In this document: positions 36,901 through 47,618 of the stretch, piece by piece
Numbering within the stretch: the first letter of the stretch is position 1
Layout of the letters: every line of letters starts with the position of its first letter
Assembly (NCBI RefSeq): GCF_020509005.1
Contig: NC_063018.1
Coordinates: forward strand, 4,030,001-4,094,000
From: Fulvia fulva
Lineage: Eukaryota > Ascomycota > Dothideomycetes > Mycosphaerellales > Mycosphaerellaceae
Reading direction: 5' to 3'
Length of the DNA stretch: 64,000 nucleotides
Notes under the pieces: model-generated
What the model was told of the DNA's origin: nothing
Database searches by the model: none
Seen by the model: the letters and a program-made list of their open reading frames with translations, nothing else
Position numbers and translations under genes: made by a program

Positions 36901-39166
36901 TTAGTGAAGTACTTGGCCTTAGAGAGGCGCTCGAGCGTCTCCTAAATTAACGGTATTAGGTAGCGGTTCTTCTTTATAATAGCGTTTAAGCCTCGGTAGT
37001 CTACGTAGAAGCGTAGGCTACCGCCGGGCTTCTTAACGAATATAACGGGACTACTAGCGCTAGAACGGCTCGCTCGAATAAACCCCTTCTTTAGGTTCTC
37101 TTCGAGGTATCTCTTAAGGACGATAAGCTCTTCTCGGGATATAGAATATAGCGGTCCGAACGGTATCTCTATACCTTCTTCTAGCTTAATCTTATAGTCG
37201 TAAGGGCGATAAGGAGGTAGCTCGTCTACGGCTTTAGTATCGAATACGTAGAGGATATAGTGTGCCTAAGGAGGGACCTTGGTAGTAGGGTCGGTAGGTA
37301 TACGCTTCTTATCGAGCTTCTCGAGGGCGATGTCGATATTACGTAGAGAGGCGGCGAAGACTTAAGCTTTAGGCTACTTAGTAGTAGTAGTAAAGGTAGC
37401 GGCGTTTACCTAGAAGATCTTAGTATACTTAGGACCGCGCTAAGGCGGCGGAGAAGGCGGAGGTACCGGAGGAGCTTCTAGAGGGAAGCTAATAGTAAGG
37501 GAAGTCTAGTCGATAATAGGTTAGTATTGTCTAAACTAGGGGAGGCCGAGGATAAACTTCTAATACGGTAGGGACGTAAGGAAGCTAGTGATCGACATAC
37601 GCTTGCCTCCGAGAGTGATTAACGTATATATAATATAAGTAATCTTACTAGTAGTAGTCTCCGTACCGTTAAAGAGTTTAAGGGTACGAGGGTACCTTAG
37701 TTCCTAGGGTTCGAGGTTAAGAGAGGTCGCGAGTTTATAGTCTATAAAAGACTCGCCTAGTACGCTAGTGTCTATAAGAGTGAGATTAGAAGAAGAGAGT
37801 TTCTTTAAGCCGATATTTATATTCGTAACGAACGGTTTATAAGCGTAGTCCTTACCCGTCTCGTCGTATAGGTCTAGCTATACTATATTGATCCTTAACT
37901 TCTTTCCTCTCTTTACTTTCGGTAAACGTTATTCTTAGTCTTTATCGCGTCGATAAGGAAGACCTAGGCTTTTTCCTACTTAGCGGGAGTAGTAGGAGTA
38001 GGCTTAATAGCGCTAATAGCGCCGCGAACCGGGTTACGGGCGTTACGGGTAGCGAGCTACGGATAGTTAACTACGATATAGCCTAGACCGCCGTAGTAGG
38101 TATAGAGTCCGGCCTAGCGACGGCGAAGCTTCTCTTCGGGAGTAAGCTTACCGTTAACAAGGCCCTAGACTCGAGGGACGGCGGTACTAGCGCTAAGATC
38201 TATAGCATTACCTATAGAGACGGGAGGGAGAGCCGTAGGAGCGGCGGCGCCTAGTAGAGTAGCGAAGTAGCTTCCGGGACTACGAGGCTAACGACCTTAA
38301 GAACGGGAAGTAAGGAGAGAGGCGGTATGTTTTATATTAGAGTCGAGGCGCTAGTAGGTCTCGACGAGCTTACGGAAGCTTATAGTACCGACGTCCTTAT
38401 CCTCGAGGGCTCGAAGAAGCTCTATTAATAAGCTACGGCGGAAAGTACTCTTCTTAGTCTCTTTGTTATAGCCGGTAAACCCGATGTCGCGGTTAAAGGC
38501 CGCGAGGTACTCGGCGAAGCTCTTATTCTTCTAGAGGAGGTTATAGATAGCGTTCTAGGCGGTAGCTCTACGGTCTAGATTACTAAAGGTAGTACGGAGG
38601 TCCTATATTAAGGTAAGGACGTCCGGGTAGCCGATAGTCTACGTAGTATTATCGATATAGTATTATACCTAAGCCGCGGCGTCTCCCCGAAGGAGGGAGA
38701 AGACGTATATAACCTTGTCCTTCTCTTACGGAAAGTGGTCGGCATTAGCTAATAGCTTAATAGTAAGCTATGTCTTAAATGCCTCGAACTTACTCTTATT
38801 ACCGTCGAACTCGTCTAGATCGTTAACCTTCTTAGAGAAGTACTAGCGGCGGTTATTATCGGCGTACGGTACGAGGTTCTAGAAGGTGTTTATAATACCT
38901 TAAAGGTATATTGCTTAGTTGTTTACTTGCTCGACCTACTAGGCGGTCTCGCGGAAAGAGGAGACGGTACGGTTAATAAGAGCGTAGGCCGTATCGGGGT
39001 TAGCGTTTACCTAGGTACCGAAGGTAGCGGCGTTCGAGAAGGGGATATTAGCCTACTCACTAAAGTAGAATAGAGTGTCTTAGTTGTCGAGGTTAACACC
39101 TCTATCGGTAGCGTAGTCACCTATAAGGATCACTCGAGTAGTTAACGGTTTGTTAGTCTTTCGTAA

Positions 39167-39682
39167 TATTAGGGCGAGAGCCTAGCCTATAAGATATAAG
39201 AGTAAAAGCGAGAATATAGGTACGAAGTGTAGATATAAAGGGTATAGTATAATTACTATATAAAACAAAAGACGAAGAGAGTAAGAGAGGCCTAGGGAAG
39301 GCTAGATATCTATACGCGACCCTCGCGAGTACGTATCCCCGTATTAATAGGGCTAACCCGTACGAAGCCGCGCTTAGTAGCTTTACTCAAAACCTTATTC
39401 TAACCTGCCCTACGTTCCGAGTCTTCTACGTACTTCTTCTAGGGTCTAGCGTAGTCGCGGGTGCTCGCGGAAGTGCCGTAAGTTATATAGTTACGAGCTA
39501 AAGTAAATCTATTAAGGTTTAGTAGAGTAGTAAATTTCGAGGGCTAGGTCCCGTAGTGAATATTACGGGGTATATAATTCTTAGCGCTTATATACTAAGC
39601 TAGACTTTCACTTCTTAACGACTTCTAAGTACTCTAAGGCTCTTCTATCCCTACCTTCTATATACTCTATAGGGAGACTATA
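39167..39682 (-). repeat. Gypsy 5' LTR (right)
   Basis: 516 bp, same ends as the left copy. The adjacent internal sequence would hold the primer-binding site, but I do not recognise the tRNA. Confidence 0.85.
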
Positions 39683-42600
39683 ACACGTAGCGTAATCTAT
39701 CGCCGTAATAATATACTCGTTTCCTAGTAGACTCTTCGGTAAAGGCCCTACGATATTAATCGCCTATCTCTCGAAGGGCCTAAGCTTATCGTTAACCTAG
39801 TAAAACCGCGGCTCGCGTATTTTAGGCTTATAAGGCTTCTTTTTCTACGTTAGCTAGTATCTAGGATAGGATTCGATAAACTTTCGTACGTCCTTTCTTA
39901 TACTAGGCTACTAGGCTCTTATCTCGAGCTAACCTATTAGCCCGGGCGCTATAAAGTGTCTATATCGCTAGTATACGTAGTTTACTAGATTAAGACGCTA
40001 GGTTAGTACGAGGAAAGGCGCTACTCCCTTATTATCTAGAAGAATAAAGCCTAATCTAGGTTCCTTAGACTCGTCGATCGGTAGGAGTAGCTCGAATTCC
40101 TCTTCTCGTACCTTAATTAAGCTCTCGAGGTAGGGACCGTAAGTTAGTATCTATCCCGTTAACTTAAACTACCTTATTAGTTTAGGGAACAAGTCGGTCT
40201 CGTTAGCTTTGAATCTTATAGCTACGAGTTACTTAACCGGCTAAGCTAGGTTAGTGGGTCCTTCTCCGATAAAGTTAGGCCGACGGGAGAGCGTACCGGA
40301 AACGATCGCCTCTTCTCCCTTATAATATCTAATATCTAAGTTATATTACTAAAACTCTTTAGCCTATTGTACGATCCTCTTACTCTAGCCCTAAGTACTA
40401 TTAAGGTGCCTAAGCGACTAGTAATTAGTTAGGATCGTGACCGTATAGCTATTTTCTACGTAGTTATCCTAGGTTCGGAGGGCTTCCTTAATTACTAGGC
40501 CCTCCTTTTTGTAAACTAGGTAATTTAGCTCGGCTCCCTACAGCTTCCTTCTAGAGAAGGCTATAGGGTATAGCTAGTTATTAGCTCCTATTTAATAGAT
40601 AGTAGCGCCTAGAGCCTATTTAGATATATTAGTCTTAATCGTAAAGGGCTTCTTAGGGTTAGGCGGGATTAGTATAGGCCCGAAGGTTAGCGCGAGCTTT
40701 AGGCTCTTAAAAGCGTATACGTACTAGGCGTTCTATCGTACTAGGCGACGCTTTTTCCGCCTAAGGGACTCGTCGCTTTCCTTAAGAAGATCTAAGAGGG
40801 GTACTACGAGTTTCGCGAAGCCCTTAATAAAGCGGTAGTAGTAGTCTACGAGGCTAAGGAACTACCTAATCTACTATATATTAGTAGGCGTAGGCTAACT
40901 ATTAATTATGTCGATCTTGTCTTATAGTAGCCTAATCGAATTCTTCTTGATCTAATACCCGTAGAAGGTGACTGACTTGACTCTAATGTCGTACTTCTTA
41001 GGCGAGTAGAATAGTTTAGCTTTCTTTAGGCGGTCGAAGACCTCCTTTAGGTCTTTTTCGTACTGTTCCTTAGAGTCTAAGAAGACTAGGATGTCGTCGA
41101 GGTACACGACGACCTTCTTCTAAAGTAGATCTCTTAGGATCTTATTTATTATAGACTAAAACGAGGCTAGGGCGTTCGTTAGCCTAAAGGGTATAACGAG
41201 GAACTCGTACTTTCTATCCCTAGTATTAAACGTAGTCTTATACGTATCGGCTAAGTCGATTAGTAGCTACTAGTACCCTAAGACTAGGTCTAGTTTACTA
41301 AAGTATTTAGCCTTCGCGACCGTATCTAGGTATTCCTAGATACGTAGGAGGGGGAAGCCGTTTTTAGTAGTTACGGCGTTTAGGGCGCGATAGTTAATAT
41401 ATATACGCTACTAGCCGTCTAGCTTAGGGATAAAGAGGACTAGGGATCTCTAGGGTAAGGACGAGACCTTAATCAGTCCGTAATTAAGGAGTATCTAGAT
41501 CTAGCGAGCCTGTTCTCGAAGCTAACTAGGGTTTAGACGGTATACGGGCTAGTTAATAGGTCGAGCGTTACTAGTAGGGATAGTATAGTCGAAAGCTGTC
41601 TTCCGTAGGAGTCTAGCCGGGAGCTAAGCTCTATAGATCTCTAGGAAGAGATTAACTAACGTCTAGAAGACCCGGTTACCTACCTACGGTAGCTAAGACT
41701 CGTTATCTAGGTCCCCTACTATAGCTATAAGGCGTTTATATACCTTATCTAAGCCGTGTTCCTCGAAGTCGATATTAACTAGGGTATCGTCGGGGAGTCG
41801 CCTAAGCGAGTAGAAGAACTAGGGTCCTTCGTATCGTATAGCGAAGTCTACTAAATATATAGAGTTGAACATTTCTAGCTCGCCTTCGTCGTCCTTTAGG
41901 TCGAACACCTTAGAGTACGACCTGATCGTATAGTACCGGCTACGCCGGTCCCGTAGTCTAGTAGAGCTAGACTACTAGTTTACGTTAGGGTTGACTTCCT
42001 AGAACTACTTAAGGCCTAAGATAAGGTCAAATCCTTCTATACCGATAACTCTAGCGGGGACTATGTCCTACTAGGTACTAATCTAATATAGTAGAAGGAC
42101 ACCCTAAGTAGAAATGATCTCCTTACTATTTAGGAGGACGATCCTTACTAGTAGTAAGTCCCTAAAAAGCGATCGAGGGAGTTGCTTCGATTTTTGGGCT
42201 AAGAGGTATAATTTAGAGGCTATATAGTCTAGGGTAACCTTAGCCCGAACCTAATTAGGTCCTAGGCGAGTATCGATAGTAAAGAGCCCCCCGCCTATCG
42301 CTATTAGCCTCTCTATCGTATAGTCGACCTCCTCTTTAGTCTCCGACCTAGGTTCTTTAGATAAAGATAATGCTCTATCCTCTTCTACTTATGTCTACTA
42401 AGCCTTACCCTTAGTAGCTAGAGTCGTCCTATCCTAGTAGGATTCTCTAGGTAGAGGTATAGAGGCGTCTAATAATCCTAAGTACGTCTACCTCGATTAA
42501 GACGTCTTAGGCTCTATTTTTTTAGCTTAGAGTAGTCGCGCGTAAAGTAGCCTATCTTACTATAGTTATAGTATTTGTCTAAGCGCCCGGAGGGGCCTCT

Positions 42601-43782
42601 ACGATTACCTCGACCGCGTCTACGTCCGCCGCGGCCTCTACCGCGTCCTCTACCGCGCGCCGAGCTACCTAAGTCGCTCCGGAGAGCTATAAAGGCTTTA
42701 GTATCTCCGTCTACGAACTTCTCGACGGCTAATATTATTACGGCTAGCTTCTAGTCTCTTCCGTAGCTAAGATAGAGTCGCTAGTCGGCTATAATAGCCT
42801 ACTAGAAGTAGACGCGGATATTTATATTAGTCGCTCGAAAGTTACGATTATCTAGTTTAGCTAGTATATCGGGCTTTAGGCCGGCTAAAAACTTACGTAG
42901 GTAGGTAAAGTTATCTAGTAGGGGAGTTATACGGCTCCTAGTTAGCCTAAGCGACCTAATAAAGGTCCTAATACTCCTAGTTTAACGGGTAGTCTCCTAC
43001 TTACGCTAGATCTACTCCTAATAGTCTAGGTCGACTATAAAGATAGAGATCTACGTAATTATATCGTCGAAATTACCGTGCCTTAAATAAGAGGGCTTTA
43101 GGCGCTCCTCGATAGCTTTAAACTATAACTAGTTAAAGTCGCTACCGACGAAGCTACTAACGAGCTCTAGTTTCTCTAGGTCGGAAAGGCGTCGTTTAAT
43201 AATCTATTTCTTATTTAGGCTAATCTAGGCTCTAATAGACGATATCTAGTTAAGGTACTCGTCGTTCTAAGCGTTAGACTTTAGAATAGGGGGATCCCCT
43301 ATCCTAGGCGCCTTACCTCTACTAGCTAGCTCGTTATATAGGCTAAAGTTATCTTCGTCTAGGTAGTCCGCCCTATCTATCTCCGTATCGCTATTACGGT
43401 TAGGGCGGCGGTACGACCGAGTAGCTAGGGGTATAGCCTAAGTAGCCCTAAAGGTGTTGTTTAGGCTAGTAGGCTAAGCCGCGTAGTTATTACCTAGGGC
43501 GCGGCTATAGGCTAGGCCCTCTCCGACTAGATAAGTAGCGAAACCTTACTAATCCGGTAGGTAATAACCGCCTTAATTAGAGTATTAGTTAGTGTCCTCT
43601 ATACTAAAGGTTTAAGTAGCCCGCCCCGTTTATAGGAGCTAAGATAAGGTTAGTAAGGTTACCTCGCTTAGCTTTAGTACTAAGGTCTAACAAAGGCGTA
43701 AGTTAGAGACTTATAGCTTAGGAGATTTACTTATAGGCTAATTTAACCTAATAGAAAGGCTAAAAGGAAGGGAAGCTACTAG
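39683..43782 (-). mobile_element. Second Gypsy retrotransposon, 5' and pol part, RIP-degraded
   Basis: Minus strand: gag with RIPped CCHC knuckle (YYNYSKIGYFTRDY at about 42530-42580, that is Cys and His to Tyr) after an Arg/Gly-rich tract (about 42600-42660), protease region (about 42050), RT with VVVYLDDILVF at about 41085-41115, RNase H, and integrase N-half (INIVGPLPKSLLGNEYIITAID at about 39700-39770). The integrase is cut exactly at the LTR of the neighbouring Gypsy and does not resume on the far side, so the rest was lost or displaced. No LTR of its own is identified. Confidence 0.75.
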
Positions 43783-43889
43783 ATATAAGAACCTTAGCGA
43801 GTATAAATCTAAGATATAGAAAAGCTACCTAAGAAAACTCTAAATATAAAGCTGAGCGCCAAGCCGGCATTGTGTTAGGATAAGAACGT
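43783..43889 (+). repeat. About 100-bp direct repeat, right copy (RIPped)
   Basis: Same sequence as 24949-25052 with TG-to-TA changes. It marks the right edge of RIP mutation; DNA from about 43890 on looks unmutated. Confidence 0.65.
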
Positions 43890-44158
43890 CATAAGGCACA
43901 GTACGCTAGGTCACGTGATCCTGAAACTTGAAAGTTGACCAATCAGAGCGGGCGCCAAGGCTAGTTGAGGGCTGGTATAGAGCTTCACTCCCTCGCTGAC
44001 GCCTCACCTACGTACTCGCAAGCTCGTACTCCGGTGTGGCTAGCGCTCGGTCGCTACGCTTAATTACGGTCGGCACCGAAGGATTCTCCGCTCCGGTCTT
44101 GGCAAGCCTCTCAGGACTTTCCCATCTGATATTGTCAACCTCACATTGTGTCATCAAC
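43890..44158 (+). promoter_or_regulatory. qutG upstream region next to the transposon island
   Basis: About 270 bp of non-RIPped DNA is the only space between the island and the qutG ATG. It contains GTCACGTGATC at 43910-43920 (a CACGTG box of the type found inside the islands) and a CCAAT box (reverse ATTGG/CCAAT near 43939). I see no convincing full QutA-type site. Confidence 0.4.
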
Positions 44159-45757
44159 ATGTCGGCCATCCACAACAATATCGATCTAGACGAGATCTAT
44201 GCATTTGCGGTACAGCTCGCCAAAGATGCAGGCCAGATGCTGTTCGATGCCGCCACCTCTCGCTCAGGAACGATCTCTCGGCAGACTCACGTTGAGAAGG
44301 AATCCGCCGTCGATCTAGTCACCCAGACTGACGAAGGTAAGTCGGAATATCTTCTTACGATGCTTATGTGCACGGTTCTTGGTCTACAATAAGCAACGCA
44401 AGGCTCGTCCTTAGAGCTTGACCATCCTTATGCTATACTCTTCCCGCAAGCTTTGCTTCCTACAACGAAGGGCTGCAGGATCGGCCATTTTCAAAAGTTG
44501 CCTCCCGCTAGCAACATCTTGGTGTGCATGTGCACTAGCGGTCTATTTATATGCCCATCACAATACTGATCTGCTATCGGCGGTAAAGATGTCGAGGCAT
44601 ACATTCGAAACAGTGTTCTAGCCAGATACCCTTCTCACGCGTATGTTACCATCTTTAGCTGCCACCTTTTGGGAATGCTTGTGGAACTACGATGAGCCAT
44701 GCTAAGCCATTCACAGTTTCTGCGGCGAAGAGTCGTATAGCAAGGGAGGGGCAAAGGACTACATGATACCAGAGAATGGCCCTGCTTGGTGTGTTGATCC
44801 GCTGGACGGGACTGTCAACTTCATTCACCTCGCGCCATTCTACTGCGTGTCCATTGCATTTATTCTGGACGGGGTGCCCGTCATTGGCGCCATCAATGCG
44901 CCTTTCCTACGACAACTGTCAGTACTGTCGCGGCGTCAGCTGGAGATCGACTAGCTGATATACCTATTGCTCCAGGTTCACCGCCTGCCGTGGTAAAGGT
45001 GCATGGCTCAACGAGACCACTCCGCTACCACTGGATAGGACACCTATACCTCCAATGCCGCCGGGTGCGCCGAAAGGCTGCATACTGTCGTGTGAGTGGG
45101 GCAAAGACAGAAGAGATATCCCCGAAGGTAATCTGCAGCGCAAGATCAATAGCTTCCAAAACTTAGGTACGTGACTGGAGAGTACCAAGCATCGAGATGT
45201 GGATTGGACTACGGTGTAGTGCGCAAGACATGTGCTGCAGGAATTGCTCCGCTCCTCTGTCTTTACCGTAGTCCAAGACACTGCCACACGCTACTGGGAT
45301 ATGGCTGACACACTTTTGTTTGTAGCCACTGAACTTGGAGGGAGGAACGGCAAAGGAGGCCACGTCCATGGCGTGCGAAGTCTCGGCTCCGCAACGCTGG
45401 ACTTGGCTTATGTTGCCATGGGTTCCTTTGATATCTGGTGGGAAGGCGGTTGCTGGTAAGCAGCCGGCAGACCTGAAGGAGAGCACATGCTAACTGAAGA
45501 TGCTGCGTAGGGAGTGGGATGTTGCTGCTGGTATCTGCCTACTGCAGGAAGCAGGAGGTCTAGTCACCACAGCTAATCCACCGGCCAACAACGAAACCGC
45601 CAATGTGCCCGAGACACATCTCGGTAGCCGTCTCTACCTAGCCATCCGTCCAGCTGGCGACACGGCGACAGAGACAGGTCGACAGAGCCAAGAGAGAACC
45701 GTACGCGAAGTATGGCGGCGTGTAGAAACATTGGACTACTCGCGACCAGGAGTGTAA
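44159..45757 (+). CDS. qutG: Inositol-monophosphatase-like quinate cluster protein QutG, 332 aa
   Basis: Six exons: 44159-44336, 44589-44640, 44717-44917, 44976-45166, 45326-45455, 45511-45757. The sum is 999 bp, in frame. IMPase motifs are intact: GEES (Glu81-Glu82), VDPLDGTVNF (Asp104, Asp107) and WEWDVAAG (Asp254), the metal and phosphate site residues. Length matches A. nidulans QutG (about 330 aa). Its true substrate in quinate use is not established for the family. The first intron is 252 nt, long for this locus. It converges on qutB with 119 bp between stops. The open frame extends upstream to 44036 without an ATG, so 44159 is chosen. Confidence 0.9.
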
Positions 45758-45876
45758 CGCATAGCCACAACAATACTATAATCATGCTCCCAGGCACGAC
45801 CGAAAGGACAGCATCGCGACAGCAACATTGAGTCATGGCGCGGCTGCTTTATCATACTTTGGATTCATGGCATGAT

Positions 45877-46877
45877 TCATATCCTGGCCTGCTCCAACGC
45901 ACGATTGATGGCCTGTTTAACTTCTTCAACAGGTAACTGCTCAACCGTCTTACCATGCCACAAGGTATGCTGGGCCAACCCTTGATATATCATCGCTTCC
46001 GTACCGAGGATAACCTGCCAGCCAGCTTTTTCTGCAATAGCACCAAGCTCCGTCCAAGGCGAGGGATGATAGCACATCTCAAGCATAGCACCTTTATGCG
46101 GCTTGTTCAGCAACACCTCAGCAACCCTTCGAGCTTCCTTCTCCGCTTCAGTCTTGGGCGGAAAGTTTGGCACACAAGCAACAATAGCACCCGGTCCCGC
46201 AAGTCCCTCAGCCTCCTCCGCGGTCTTGACATGCACCAACCCATCACCATAACCCTGCGACTTGCACCAGGAGATGACGGCATCGACCTCTGCCGGATCC
46301 CTGTTGACGAGATACACCTCCGGACACTTCATGTACGCCACCAAAGCATACACGGCCGAGCGCGCGGCCCCTCCACCGCCAATGACCATACCCGGCCGGC
46401 CGTGAAAGACTTCATCAGGATTGGCGATGTTCTGGTAGAAACTCTCCCGGACGCCGATGGTGTCCGTGTTGGTGCCGATGATTTTGTCCCCTCTGCGGAA
46501 GATCGTATTGCAGGCGCCTACTGCCCGGCCTTCATCCGTCAGTTCGTCCAGATGTGGAAAGATGGCCACTTTGTGGGGCATTGTGACTGCGGAGCCTGAG
46601 AGAGACGTCAGCTTTGCTTGCGACTCTGCACGTGTTTGGGTGAGGGCTGCGTACCGTATAGCCGATCGTCTTTGATGAGTCGAAGGAATTGGGACATGTC
46701 TGTCGATTCGAGGAGTTGGAAGTCCCATGGCATGCCGAGTTGCTCGAAGACGGTGTTGTGGAAGAGCGGCGAGAACGAGTGTGCTACTGGGTAGCCAAAG
46801 AGGTATCCGTGTCGTTCCACATGGTCGACTTGTGGCTCTGGGGCTGTGATAACATTTTGCTGTGGTTGGACTTCCAT
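45877..46877 (-). CDS. qutB: Quinate/shikimate dehydrogenase QutB, 313 aa
   Basis: Exon 1 is 46655-46877 and exon 2 is 45877-46595; the 59-nt intron has a GTACGC donor, GCTGAC branch site and CTCTCAG acceptor. It catalyses NAD-dependent oxidation of quinate to 3-dehydroquinate (and shikimate to 3-dehydroshikimate), the first cytosolic step of quinate use. Visible: substrate loop [13 protein letters not shown] (25-37), catalytic Lys83 in TMPHK, Asp119 in GTNTDTIG, nucleotide-binding GGGGAA (147-152), and VNRD after the second strand, consistent with NAD preference. It shares a 741-bp divergent promoter with qutD. The frame runs open upstream of the intron but that part is intronic and antisense to nothing conserved. 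Confidence 0.92.
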
Positions 46878-47618
46878 ATCCTGGTCTGTCGCCGCCCTCT
46901 AGCTTGTTGCTATTTGTTGTCGTGATGCTCTCGGAGATGCTGATCATGCGGAAGTGAACCAATGTACACGAATGAGAAGGACCAAGCCGAAGTGAGTACT
47001 CTTCTCGGAGCCGACGACTGTTTAATACTGAATCAAAGAGAGCCAATGAATGCTCGCCTGTTCGTCAGCTGTGGCATATGATACTTGCCATTACCTACAG
47101 ATCCGGCTATCTCGGTGGACCATCGTTCTCGTGCCGTCAGTCCGCATGCAAGAACAATTTGCAGAACCTCTGCACGGGCCGGATCTCTCTTTATCCCAGG
47201 GCTCGGCGTCTGACGGCAGTGGATCAGCGTGGCATCCTGTGGAGACACGTGGAGTATGGTGCATTTCTCCACCTTTCACCATGTGGTCCCCGCCGAGCTT
47301 TGCCATGCCAGGCAAGGATCAGTCGAGGCCTCGTGATAGCGCGAGAATTCTTTTCCTGCATGAGCAAGCCGAGCATCGCGGCAAAATTACCTCGCCAGTG
47401 ACTTTCATTCATCCGTCCTACGACGTTACCCCGTGGGGCTTGCGAAGGTGGTATAACAGTTAACCACGTTCCCCAGATTCGAGTTCTCGCTTCAAGTTCA
47501 CAGCCTTTCGAACTCTGTCTATCTGCTCGGGTCAGCGTCGAAGTCTATCGGGTTCCTGGAGTCAAACAGTCGACAACCACAAACAGGCACGACTGGACAT
47601 TGGAAGTCCGCCATCAGG
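46878..47618. promoter_or_regulatory. Divergent qutB/qutD promoter
   Basis: 741 bp between the two start codons. A candidate QutA-type site lies at 47181-47196. No other gene is seen, although long open frames cross the region on both strands. Confidence 0.5.
47181..47196 (+). promoter_or_regulatory. Candidate QutA/QA-1F binding site
   Basis: GGATCTCTCTTTATCC matches 12 of 16 positions of the known activator consensus GGRTAARYRYTTATCC, including both outer GGAT/ATCC arms. It is placed between qutB and qutD. Recognition is by eye only. Confidence 0.4.

Larger units (their letters stand above)
33398..39682 (-). mobile_element. Gypsy retrotransposon with 516-bp LTRs, RIP-degraded
   Basis: Two 516-bp direct repeats (33398-33913, 39167-39682) enclose a minus-strand Ty3/Gypsy. 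Gag has a CX2C-type knuckle at about 38070-38120 whose Cys and His are read as Tyr. Then come protease (about 37700), RT with YIDNILVYSE at about 36685-36715 (catalytic Asp pair now Asp-Asn), RNase H (about 36100), and integrase (about 34700-35400) with a D-R/G-SQF-type core and TDGQTE-type motif. This is Gypsy order. The five bases outside the LTRs (AATTC, ACACG) do not match, so no target duplication is visible. Confidence 0.85.

Noticed and set aside
44036..44158. Upstream start for qutG at 44036
   Set aside because: The open frame there begins with GTG, lacks an ATG and shows no IMPase similarity; the ATG at 44159 fits the family start.
46596..47046. Long N-terminal extension of qutB (open frame to 47046, 389 aa)
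   Set aside because: The conserved dehydrogenase N-terminus is in another frame at 46655-46877 and joins across a canonical 59-nt intron; the extension is intron plus out-of-frame exon.
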